Assembly: GCA_028641055.1 (NCBI GenBank)
Contig: CM054060.1
Coordinates: 58,803,398-58,867,397, forward strand
Source: Alopecurus myosuroides
Lineage: Eukaryota > Streptophyta > Magnoliopsida > Poales > Poaceae
Direction of reading: 5' to 3'
DNA length: 64,000 bases
The notes under the pieces are model-generated. The model saw only the letters and a list, made by a program, of their open reading frames with translations. It made no database searches and had not been told where the DNA came from. Shown piece by piece: positions 46,058 to 56,500 of the stretch (its first letter is position 1; every line of letters starts with the position of its first letter). The position numbers were made by a program, and so were the translations under genes.

Positions 46058-47583
46058 TGCTACATCCATTTTGCATCACTATTTTATATCATAATTTTCT
46101 GTTATTCATCGATATATTTCATGTTATGATGCATCTCTTATGTTATTTTATCTCATTTTGCATGTATTATAATTTTTGGAGAATAAACACCGGGACCAGG
46201 AATCTGATGGAAAAAGCATCGCCGGGATACCATATTTCAGAAGATCAGAAGAAGAAGGGGGACATCCGGGGGTTCCTAAAAGTTCAGAGGAGTAACTCAG
46301 CCAGAAGGGGAGCCAGAGGGGGCCACCAGGGGCCCACACCTAGGGCTGGTGCGCCCTCCCCCTGGCTGCGCCACCTAAGGGTGTGGCCACCCTGGACCAC
46401 CTTTAGGGGTCATCTTTGGCGTGCCTGGCCCCCAGAGAACCCTAAGACTCATTCCCTCCTCGAAGAATTATTCCGCCGCCGCCTCGGGGCGGAAAACACC
46501 CGAGAGAGAAAAGCTCTCTGGCAGGGAGAAATTTGTCGGGGGAATTCCTCTCCGGAGAGGGGAAATCACCGCCATCGTCACCGTCATCACTCCGGGCATC
46601 CTCAAGATCGTCATCATCATCATCATCATCATCATCACCACCACCATCACCATCACCCTCATCATCCATCTTCATCCCTCTATAACAATTAGGGGGCTCT
46701 ATCGTTGTTTTGCATTAGATCTCTCTCCCAGTGTGGATTACTTGTTAGTAGTTAATGCTTGTGAGATTTATCGGTGTTTGCATTTTATGACCAGATTATT
46801 ATCATCCATTATATAACCTCTGATCATGATCCATATGATGTGTAGTGAGTAGTTCGTGTTGTTCTTGAGTACATGGGAGAAGTCAAGTTGTTAGTAGTGA
46901 AGTAATGTTGAATAATACTTAAAGTTTGATATTTAAGTTGTGGTGTTATTATCCTAGTGGTGTCATGTGAACGTCGACTACATGATACTTAACCATTTAT
47001 GGGACTAGGGGGATGCATCGTGTATTTGGCTACTAATTGTGGGGTTGCCGGAGTGACAGAAATCTAAACCTCAGTTAGGAAACCATTACACGAGGGAGCG
47101 TAGGATCCCGGAGTTTAAAGTTGTGGTTAGATTTATTTCTTAATTACTTTCTTATAGTTGAGGATGCTTGCAAGGGGTATAATCACAAGTATGTATTAGT
47201 ATTGGATGGAATGGTACATTAGCATAGGTTCACCCACACAACACTTATCGAAACACTTAACATTATTCAGCTGCATGGAACAAAAGCACTTGACAAAAAC
47301 CTCTCGTGTGTCCTCGAGAATGTTTGTTCATCATAAGTAAACTCACCGGCTTGTTCTTTGCTGAAGAAAGGATTGGGCCACTTGCTGCAATTATTACTAC
47401 TGCATTTTATTTACTCGCACTTTATTTATCTGCAATATGAAAAAAACCTACAAATCTATTTTCCAGTATTAACAGTTATTCCTTCATCGAAACCGCTTGT
47501 CAACACCTTCTGCTCCTCGTTGGGTTCGACACTCTTATTTATTGAAAGTACTACGATACACCCCCTATACTTGTGGGTCATCA
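46058..47583 (+). repeat. Athila element 3' LTR (1526 bp)
   Basis: TGCTACATCCATTTTGCATC ... GTGGGTCATCA. The start differs from the 5' LTR by two CpG-type transitions and one transversion. A (TCA)n run of about nine units at 46611-46637 is longer than in the 5' LTR; the histidine-rich ORF over it is a repeat artefact. Confidence 0.94.
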
Positions 47584-48866
47584 GCCGCATTATCCTGAAG
47601 ACGAGTGAGTATCTTCTTCATCTCCCTCCTTACCAAATATGCCTCGTGGTTCTCATTGTGAACAGCAACAGTCATGCACAATATGTTGCGTTGGAACCAT
47701 GTGAGCTTCTTAAGCTCATCTTGAGCCTCTTCCTTGACCTGACGGCGAGTAGGAGGGTCGGCATTTTTCCTCCTAGACCTCAGAGCCTTAGCCTCAGCAT
47801 CACCCATATGAGTGTCTTCATCCGCAAAAAAGTGAGAGGAAAGGTTCTGAAGAGTGCCAGGAGGATGCTTTGTCTCAGTCACAAGATCCAGGCAGTGATC
47901 AAGAATAAGCTTCATCAAATATGGGGCATATGTAGGTACTTTCTTTGGCTCGATCATGGCATGATAGATATACTTATTTATGAAGTTCATGACATCTACC
48001 TTATATCCCTCATAGTCTGGTCTCCCATGGTGGCACTTGAAGGCATGGTAAAGCAAATTCACAAGCCCACCGTGAATAACATCCACATTCTCGGCTTTTG
48101 GAGCAATGTTGCAACGAAAGAGGCGGAGGGGCATGGTGTAGACACGCTTCAAGTCCTTAGCGGTGCCTGCACTTGTGATCTTGTCATACACAGGATCCAT
48201 CCTTCTCTTGTCATAAGCAACACCAGTAACATGCATCCTCTTTCCCAAGTTGTCACCATGGAGAGGATATCCAAGAAGCTCGGACAGCCTCAAGAGGGAT
48301 GACTCGCACTGGAAGGGGCCAGTTATCCAAGTCAATGTAGTGTCTTCATCTTCTCCAAACGTGATTGGGGCGAAAAACTGCTGAACATCCTTGATGTTAT
48401 AGTCCTGCTGAGTGCCCACTAGCTTCTTGAGTCCGAGCTTTCTAGTCACCCAGACGGCTTCCTCAAAGTAATCCTTGCTGCCCATAGAATCTAAGTCAAG
48501 AACCTTTTGCGGACAAACTTCATGTGCGAGAGTATTATATATCTCTGTCTGAATGAGCTATTGCTATCTCCTCCAATAGTTAGGGTGATCAGACGTGCGA
48601 GCCATAGAGAAGAATGGTTGCGCTCTCATCGCCCTATAGTCACTCTTGATCGTGCCCTTCAAGGTATAAATCCCGATCAAAACGGGCCTTCTTCGCCAAT
48701 TCTTGCCTTTGGTTCTCTAGAATGGCTTCTTCTTTAATATCGTCATCTTCCAAAGTCCTACACTGAGCCACTCTCCCAGTCTCTGGATCGGTGACAAGGT
48801 AGTTGCAAGAATGAGCATGGGACCTCTTGGTTTTACATGAGGGTTGGAGGAGGATGCTTTGGTCAT
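47584..48866 (-). pseudogene. Extra ORF downstream of Sirevirus pol (env-like position)
   Basis: The main open stretch, 48485-47584, encodes about 300 residues: EAVWVTRKLGLKKLVGTQQD, FQCESSLLRLSELLGYPLHG, YTMPLRLFRCNIAPKAENVD, GGLVNLLYHAFKCHHGRPD and PTYAPYLMKLILDHCLDL, followed by a basic region (SRRKNADPPTRRQVKEEA). An N-terminal part in another frame, from the Met at 48866, reads HSCNYLVTDPETGRVAQCRT and KARFDRDLYLEGHDQE. The tail lies across the Athila insertion at 38880-39170. The style resembles plant-specific 'putative plant transposon protein' sequences. It occupies the position of the third ORF of Sireviruses, but I see no clear signal peptide or transmembrane segment to support an envelope role. 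Frameshift near 48600 and the insertion disable it. Confidence 0.62.
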
Positions 48867-50157
48867 TTTCCCTGAAAAACAACCAGAGAGAAAATAGAAA
48901 AGCAAGTAGATAAGCATACGTGTCCAAAAGCCAAGTGGATAAACCAGCAAAAGATTCTGGACACAAGTGAGTCTCTAGCCTCAGGGTGCGGACTCTCCGG
49001 TCCACACCGAAGTGTCCGGTCCTGGGGACCAGAGTCTCTGGCCTTGCGGCAGTTCCTCCAGATTCAGATTAATAACTTATGCACCACTATCTAATGTTGG
49101 TTTCTAGATGAATGAATCGCCTAGGGAGTTTCTACCATGTGTGACAAGGGCTAAATCTACAAAAAGTAACTCATCTAGGTAAAATCCTATATGGAAAAGA
49201 GAGAGGAGGGGAGGAGATACCCTTCTCACACATGGTGCAGAACCAGGAGGGGAAGATGATCCCCCTCTAGGTGGAGTGGAGAGAGACTGACAACGGCGGA
49301 TTCCGACAGCTCGGGGTGGCTGGATGAGGTCCTAAGCGATGGCGGCGGTGCAGTTGGAGGTTTGGGGGTCGGGGTGGAAATAGGGAAATAAGTAACCCTC
49401 CACCCCGATCCCCTTTTGTTACTGTGGAAACCGCCATGCCGGAATCTTTGGCCTAAGAACCAGAGTCTCTGGTGTACCGGAATCTCCATGCTTAGGCCGG
49501 AGACTTTGGCCAGACCAGAGTCTCTGGTGTTGCACACCGGAGTCTTCGGCCCCAAAGCTCCAGAAACACTCAGATTTTGTGGGGTCATGCATGTGGCTAT
49601 AAAACTTGGTTTTTATGAAAGATTTGGCTTGGGATAAGAAAAAACAAATAGGGATGGTACTTTATACTCAAAGTTTGCAAGATCCAAACAACAAAAACCC
49701 AAAATTTGAGTGTCTTTCCCACGAAAACTAACTAACTCAAAAAGAGAGAATAAAGTCAAATAAAATCCAAATAAGAGCCAAATTAGAACCAACTCTTAAA
49801 GAGAAGAGCTTGGTGGCCTAAGCCACCATGTAAGAGATCATGGTATGACACCGCGAAGATATATCTTGGGTGCATTGCCAATTCTCGACATTGAAGCTCA
49901 CAATTCAACATTAGAAATAGAGAGATAACAATGATTTTTTTTGCTCTAGGCATAATGGGGGGAGGGAGAACCCAATGTGTTAGGATAACACTCCCCCTAT
50001 GTCCATGCTTACACCTAAACCCAAACACGTAACAACTATAGGGGTGTGTGCAAGATACTCAAGTCAAACTCGTTGAATCAATGATATTTAGCTCATTCCT
50101 CAAATACATGAATCTTGCATCATCAAGAGGCTTCGTGAATATGTTCGCGAGATTATC
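48867..50157 (-). other. Sirevirus spacer between pol and the extra ORF, with palindromes
   Basis: Non-coding. Contains three exact copies of the odd palindrome CCAGAGTCTCTGG (49029-49041, 49460-49472, 49515-49527) and several CCGGAGTCTTCGG-like variants. A G-rich tract (GGGGGAGTG on the minus strand, near 49990) just after the pol end could be a second polypurine tract. Confidence 0.55.
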
Positions 50158-50611
50158 CTAGGTTGGAACATAGCCTAGCACAATATCACCTCTTCCCGCA
50201 TGATCCCGAATGAAATGATGATGAATCTCAATATGCTTTGTCCTTGTGTGTTGAACGGGGTTGTAGGCGATCTTGATGGTACTCTCATTGACACACAAGA
50301 GCGACACCTTATCCAAATAAACATCATACTCTTTGAGGGTTTCCCTCATCCGTAGCAATCGGATGTAGGCACTAGCGGCCGCCACATACTCGGCTTCGGT
50401 GGTGGAGAGAGATATGCAATATTTCTTCTTATAAGACCAACTCACCAAAGACCTACCAAGGAATTGGCAAGCCCTAGAAGTCAATTTCCTATCATCTTGA
50501 TCACCGGCCCAATCCAACTCCGTGAACCCGTGGAGAGAAACTTATGCCCCCTTTGGGTACCACAAACCAAATCTTGAGGCATGAACCAAATACCGAAAGA
50601 TCCTATGGACC
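50158..50611 (-). pseudogene. Sirevirus RNase H region
   Basis: Minus-strand: DWAGDQDDRKLTSRACQFLG, LVSWSYKKKYCISLSTTEAE then YVAAASAYIRLLRM, and a C-terminal TRTKHIEIHHHFIRDHAGRG. These are the Ty1/copia RNase H motifs with the STTEAEYVA block intact. The upstream join to RT is interrupted by the solo LTR and by frameshifts. Confidence 0.88.
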
Positions 50612-50616
50612 GCCAC

Positions 50617-51106
50617 TGACGAAGATATGGATCCTGGACCCTGCGGATAAGGACACCCCCTCTCAGGACCAAGGTTAAGGCCCAAGAAGAGGAGCCCCTG
50701 GAATACTCCAGAAGACCCACAAGAAGCCCACCCGCACTGCCTTGCGGGTTAAGCTAGGAAACTTGTAACCGACCTAGTTAAAGTTCGAGTCCTCTCCGGG
50801 TTGAACTCGAGACCTGGCCATCTATATAAGGCCAGGAGAGCCCCCAGGAGAGGACCAAGCAATACCGCACGACCCAAAAGCCTTGAACTCGAGACCTACT
50901 CTCGATTCGAGCACCACCTTTGTAACCGATCTCTCATCAATATAGATCGACAAGAGGCAGGAGTAAGGGTTTTACCTCTACGACGGCCCCGAACCTGGGT
51001 AAATCTCGCCCCCTGTCTAGCCGATGATTCCACCAGCGCTCATGGGTTCTCCTAATCGAAACCCGATAGGTTCACCGAAGGGATTTGTTGAGTCTGGGAT
51101 TCGACA
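50617..51106. mobile_element. Solo LTR (490 bp) with perfect target duplication
   Basis: Begins TGACGAAGATATGGATCC and ends GTCTGGGATTCGACA; flanked by GCCAC on both sides (50612-50616 and 51107-51111). A TATA-like CTATATAAGG lies near 50823. No internal domain. It interrupts the Sirevirus RT/RNase H junction. The family is not recognised. Confidence 0.92.
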
Positions 51107-51111
51107 GCCAC

Positions 51112-52525
51112 CAAGTGGCTTTCGTTAGGAGCCGCTTGATACTTGCACACACACCTACACTCAAAATGATATCGGGCCTAGATGCACAAAGGTAAAGCAA
51201 AGAACCAGTCACAAAACGATACAACTTTTGGTCCACATCTTTACCGCCGGATTGCGCTTAAGGTGGCATTTGACTTGCATAGGAGATGGCTTATCTTTTC
51301 CACCTTTGAAGTTAAACATCTTGAGCATGTCTTGGGTATACTTGGCTTGAGAGATGAAAGTTCTACGAGCCAATTGCTTGATTTCAAAACAAAGAAAGAA
51401 TCCCAACTCTCCCATCATAGACATCTCAAACTTCTAAGTCATAAGCTTTGAGAACTCATTATTAAAAGCTTGGTTAGTTGAGCCAAAGATAATATCATCT
51501 ACGTAGAGTTGGCATATGAAAATATCTCCTTTTACCCTCTTTGTGAAAGGTGTGGGGTCTATCTTCCCAACCTCAAACCCACGGTCTACCAACAACACTC
51601 TAAGGTGCTCATACCATGCACGTGGTGCTTGTTTAAGAACATAGAGCGCCTTATAAAGCTTGTAGACATGGTTATAGAAGTTGAAGTTCTCGAGCCCCAA
51701 ATGTTTCTTAACATATACCTTCTCTTTCAATGGACCATTTAGAAAAGCACTTTTGACATTCCTTTGTTGCAATTTAAAATTATGCGAAGATGCATATGCA
51801 AGAAGGATACAGATGGACTCAAGGCGAGCCATGAGAGCATAGGTTTCAACAAAGTCAATGTCTTTCACTCGAGTGTAGCCTTGAGCCACCAATCTTGCTT
51901 TGTTCCTTATGACAATCCCATTTTCATCTTTCTTGTTCTTGAATATCCACTTAGTGCCAATAACATTGTGCCAATTATTTGGCTTCTCAACTAGCTTCCA
52001 AACTTTATTGCGCTCAAAGTTATTGAGCTCATCATGCATAGCTTCCAACCAATCGGGGTCCTCAAGAGCTCCAAATAATTTCCTTGGTTCCGCCATGGAT
52101 ATGTGAGCTTGATGCTCACAAAAGTGTGACAATTCCTTTCGTGTAGATTTTCTTGTTTGAACATCATTCAACACCTTGTCATCGGATGCATCAATACGCT
52201 TCAAGGCTTTTCTAATCTTTCTTGCACGATGGGCTTCGGTCTCCTCATTATTGCGAGGAGGGATCACTTGATCATATTGATCATTTGGGTCCCCGTCTTG
52301 ACTGGATTGTTAGCCTTGATGATCATCTTCAAGGCTTGCTTCAACTTGAGGAGAAGAAGGCGAACAAGGTTGATCTTGGCCTTGACCTTGACTAGCTTCA
52401 ATCATAGGAGTGGTTGGTTCATGCATAGCAACTTGGGTAACAAGAGGAGGGTCTTGAGCTTGTTCTTGGTTAGGTTCTTCACTTGGTTCCTTGGCTTGTT
52501 CTTCTATTGTAGATGAGGGATCCAC
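51112..52525 (-). pseudogene. Sirevirus reverse transcriptase
   Basis: Open from 52267 to 51434 on the minus strand, with upstream linker residues to about 52525 (EEPNQEQAQDPPLVTQVAMH). Motifs: WKLVEKPNNWHNVIGTKWIF, NKARLVAQGYTRVKDIDFVE, LNGPLKEKVYVKKHLGLEN and LYKALYVLKQAPRAWYEHL. The catalytic box is CQLYVDDIIFGSTN. A second RT portion continues past 51434 in other frames to the solo LTR. YVDD is intact, but frameshifts make the polyprotein non-functional. Confidence 0.9.
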
Positions 52526-52543
52526 TTGAGTAGAGCATAGTTC

Positions 52544-53592
52544 TTATCGATCCGCTACAAGGTGTCCCTCGATGGGGAGGAAAAATCCCACACCCGTCAT
52601 TCCTATGGCTTCTTGAGGCATTTCAACATCTACATTAGAAACATGAAACCGCGCCACTTGGGAGCCATCATTTTCCTTGAAAACCACACTACAAGATTCT
52701 ATGACAATCCGTGAGGTCTTGTCAAAGACTCTATAAGTATGAGATTCGGCACCATAACCAACAAATATACCCTCAATAGGTTTAGATTGGAATTTAGACA
52801 ACCGAACACCCTTGATCAAATAGAAGCACTTAAAAACGAAGATTCGGAAGTAGGAGATGTTGGGTTTGTTGCCGGTGAGGATTTCATATGGAGTCTTCAC
52901 TAAGCCCTTGCGAATGTAGAGCCGGTTGGAGGAGTGGCATGCTGTATATATGGCTTTGGACCATAGATATTGGGGAGAAGAATACTCCGCCAACATGGTC
53001 CTAGCCAGACCCAATAGAACATCATTCAACACCATTTTGTTGAGGGTCATATGCAGCAGAATATTCATGACGAATACCCTCTTCACTAAAAAAATCATTT
53101 ATAGTGTAGTTCTTGAAATCGTTGCCATTGTCACTCCTAATGGCAATGATCGGAACATTGTGTTGATTTTGCACTTCGTTGGAGAAGTCGATGATGGTTT
53201 GTTGGGTCTCACTCTTCGACTTGAAGAAATAAAACCAAGTATATCTTTAATAGTCATCGACGATCACCAAAAAATACTTCCTGCCTCCAAGACTTGCCTA
53301 GGGGCTAGGGCACAACACCAAAGAGATCAACATGGAGAAGCTCCAAGATTCTTTTTGATGAGGTAATGGTGTTGCACATATGGGAGGCATCATGCATCTT
53401 TCCTTAAACACAAGCCCTACAAAAAGGATCTCTAGAAAAGGAATTTTTTTCTTTTAGTCCAAGGATTAGGCCACCTTTGTGAAGACTTTGCAAAGTTCTC
53501 ATATTGACATGAGATAGCCGGTGATGCCACAACTATCCCACATCCGCATTTCCGAAAATACATATCGCTTGAGAGTTGGTAGACTTCGAATA
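52544..53592 (-). pseudogene. Sirevirus GAG-pre-integrase and integrase
   Basis: From 53590 leftwards, the minus strand reads HHRLSHVNMRTLQSLHKGGL (zinc-binding HH region), a LLHVDLFG catalytic aspartate near 53340, RSDNGNDFKNYTINDFF near 53120 with the second aspartate, and YDPQQNGV near 53050. The C-terminal part is open from 53098 to 52544: LARTMLAEYSSPQYLWSKAI, NRLYIRKGLVKTPYEILTG and SKFQSKPIEGIFVGYGAES. There are several frameshifts and an in-frame stop near the HH motif. Confidence 0.88.
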
Positions 53593-56500
53593 TGTGGTGA
53601 CCCGGCACACCACTGCATGTGTAGTGCGCAAGTCGGTGACATAATACTCACAGAAGGACTTATCCGTGAATATTACATCTGTCAGAGTGGTACAACAGAA
53701 ACTCAGCGGGTCCAGGCGAAGCTATAGGATACAAACTTCATTACAAAATCCTGAGATTCTCTTTGATGAATCAAGAAGATCTCAAACAAATAAAACATTA
53801 TAAGAAGCAATTCGAAGCTCCAAGCCGGAGAAGAATTCGAGCTCAGAACTAATCCACTACAGCTGATGTCAGCCCTAATCTATGGCTAGTAAATGCCAAG
53901 TCCAAGAATGGCCTCTACCTACACCTTGATAGCTTCTCCTCCACCAGCGTTGTTGATGACGATACTTTACCGACTAAGTAGTATAAGACTCCACCTAGCT
54001 TCATGAGGTAAAGATGGCTTCACGATGACGACTTCAATAGGGCTTCAACTCTAAGCAAGGGGTCAAACGGGATAGAATGAGTAACGAGCGTTACTCAGCA
54101 AGTTCATGATATATAGTGGGTAGTTTGATGCACTAACTACAGCTTTAGACTCGAAAGAGTCATAAGCTAATGCAAGGTTTTGTAAAATTTTCTTCAAGAG
54201 GTTGCTTTTAATTCTGAAAACTATGCCCGCCAGACCATCACAGGAGCTAGAACTTCATGGAGTTGCCTTTCCTGTAGCGTTCGCAGTTCCTTCCCGGAAC
54301 AGGGGGTAACATGCCACATCCTTTTACACTCTGCAGAGGTGCGTTACTTTACCCATGGACGACCAAGACCATGTTGCACAACCAGGTGTACATTCCTGTC
54401 CACTCTCACTCAGGTGTGGGGCCCGGTTGTTGGTCCAAGCCAAACCGTGCTTCTCCGCACAACGCATGCCCACCCATTTCTGCCAGCAGGTTGAACGCCT
54501 GATTCCACCCCTCACGATGGAGATCTACGTGCCCCTGGCAGACACTCATAGACCCCAGAGTCCGTGGGACGTAAGGGCTCCCACCCATGTGCATGTAGTC
54601 TCGCAAGACCTACAGCGTACGTCTCTGGCAGTCCGTTGACATGCGAACGAGAAAAGTATCACGGCTGACTTACTCCCCCCATAGAAGATCCATGGTCAAC
54701 GCGGTATTTACGGCGCACCGAGTTCTGACGGCATTTGTGATTAGTTCCTAGGTAATACGTTCCCGTGCAGATGGAACCTTCCTTTGACCTATTCATCTTA
54801 CCATGGTTCCATCCGCCCACCATATAGAACACTACCACTCGGGTAGTCATTCAAGTAGTCATATTATTATAAAAATAGGATCATGCATTCTTTTGAGAGT
54901 AGGTGATAATACGATAGGGTTTTTGCAAATAGTTTGTTATGAAGTACTGCAAAGGATATGAGCAAGTGATGAACTTGCCTGAGATTGAAATAACAATAAT
55001 AATCCATGTCTTCGGGTTTCGAGGATTGCGTAGAGAAATCCCGAGATCTGAAAACAACAAAGTAGTCCCGATAAGGGCTACTGGAAACTGGCAAGATGCT
55101 ATTATGCATAATAATGAGATGCATCGTGATTTTACCCTCAAAATACCCCAAACTTAAATGATTAAGCTTCGTCTTACAAAACTTTGATTTCATTAGGTTT
55201 ACTTGACTTAGGGTTGTTTCATTAGCTCTTAGTGATGGTATTCGCCACTTTATAAGTTGATAATAAGTTGGTTGATTGACTTTATAGAGTTTTATGATGA
55301 TTTGAGTTCTTATTATTTACTTGGTTATTAGATATTCCAAAATGTTATGAATCTATGAATTGAGTATTGTTCACTTTTATGTAAGTAATAAGATATCTTA
55401 TTTAGGAATAATTCTTAAAGAAAAATAAACAAAGTTTGTCATGATTTGTTAAAAATTGTTAAGTTGTAAATGATAGCTTAATTTGAATAGAACTTGTGAA
55501 ACACCAAACTTAATTACATAATAAAGTTTTTAAGAAAAATAAATGATCAATTTTTATTGTGTAGTGGCTTTATTGAATGACTTAGAATTACTTTTAAATT
55601 ACTTATTAAAATTGTGGAAATAATAGAGTAACAATTATACATGTTTTATATTATTTTTGGAGATTCTAGGCTTTCTTAATAATTATGAAAACATATTATA
55701 TTTTATTTGATAGAAATCTCTTCAAGGATATTAGTTTCAAAATTTTAAAATTAACCACTAGGGTTGATTTATTTTAATAACATCAAGAATATCCTTTTAA
55801 AACATCTCTTACCACTTGGTACCTCAATTTTAAGTAGTTGTAAATTCGATTTACTTATGAAAAGTCTTAGTATTTTATTCTAAGAATAAACAACTCGAGG
55901 AACTTTAGATTGTGTTAAATTTAGATTTTTAAAATATTTAAAGGATTCTTTAGGAGCTTTTAAAGAAAAGAAAATGGCTAATTATGTATTTGGCCTTAAT
56001 TGGTTTATGAGATAGGCTAAGACTAATTGGGCCAATTAATACCCATGCGTACACACCAGCCCAAAAGGTATGGTTGGACCAAAGCACGTATGTATCCACG
56101 TACAACATCTCAGTACGCACGCAAGCACGAACACATTCTCCTCTCGATTCCCCTCCGCCTGTGTCTCTCTCTCGCCCACATGGACGCGTCGCCAGAGCGG
56201 TTCCGGCCGTCGCCGGCCGGCTCCATCGCCGCCACTCCCCGGTACTGCTCCGCCCGAGTTTCCTCTCCTGAATCCCCGTCGCCGAGATGCCGATTTGCCA
56301 CCATGTGCTCCAATCGAGCCCGCCTACGGAAGCCTAACCCTAGCCACCATGGCTCCTCTGCTCCGGTCGCTTCTCCACGGCGCCCGCCGCTTTCTCGCCG
56401 GCCTACACCATCCCCAGTTCTCCCTCGAGGTCCAGGTCACCATCACCGACATCGACGAGCCCCTGGTCGACTGCCTGCTCGATCCCCTTTGAGAGCAGAG

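Larger units (their letters stand above)
39171..47583 (+). mobile_element. Full-length Athila-lineage Ty3/gypsy element (8.4 kb)
   Basis: LTRs at 39171-40692 (1522 bp) and 46058-47583 (1526 bp), a tRNA-Asp PBS at 40704-40721, gag-pol at 40808-44872 and a polypurine tract AAGCTTGGGGGAGT at 46044-46057. Flanks are CCCGC (39166-39170) and GCCGC (47584-47588), a 5-bp target duplication with one mismatch. The RT wording (FCFLDGYSGFSQIAI) and the tRNA-Asp primer point to the Athila lineage. It splits the extra ORF of the Sirevirus. Integrase is truncated and the C-terminal/env-like region is deleted. Confidence 0.95.

Noticed and set aside
45955..46692. Plus-strand ORF with a long poly-histidine run
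   Set aside because: It lies over the polypurine tract, LTR and a (TCA)n microsatellite; the histidines are the repeat translated.
47358..48302. 314-residue plus-strand ORF
   Set aside because: Runs out of an LTR into the antisense of the extra Sirevirus ORF; the minus frame is the coherent one.
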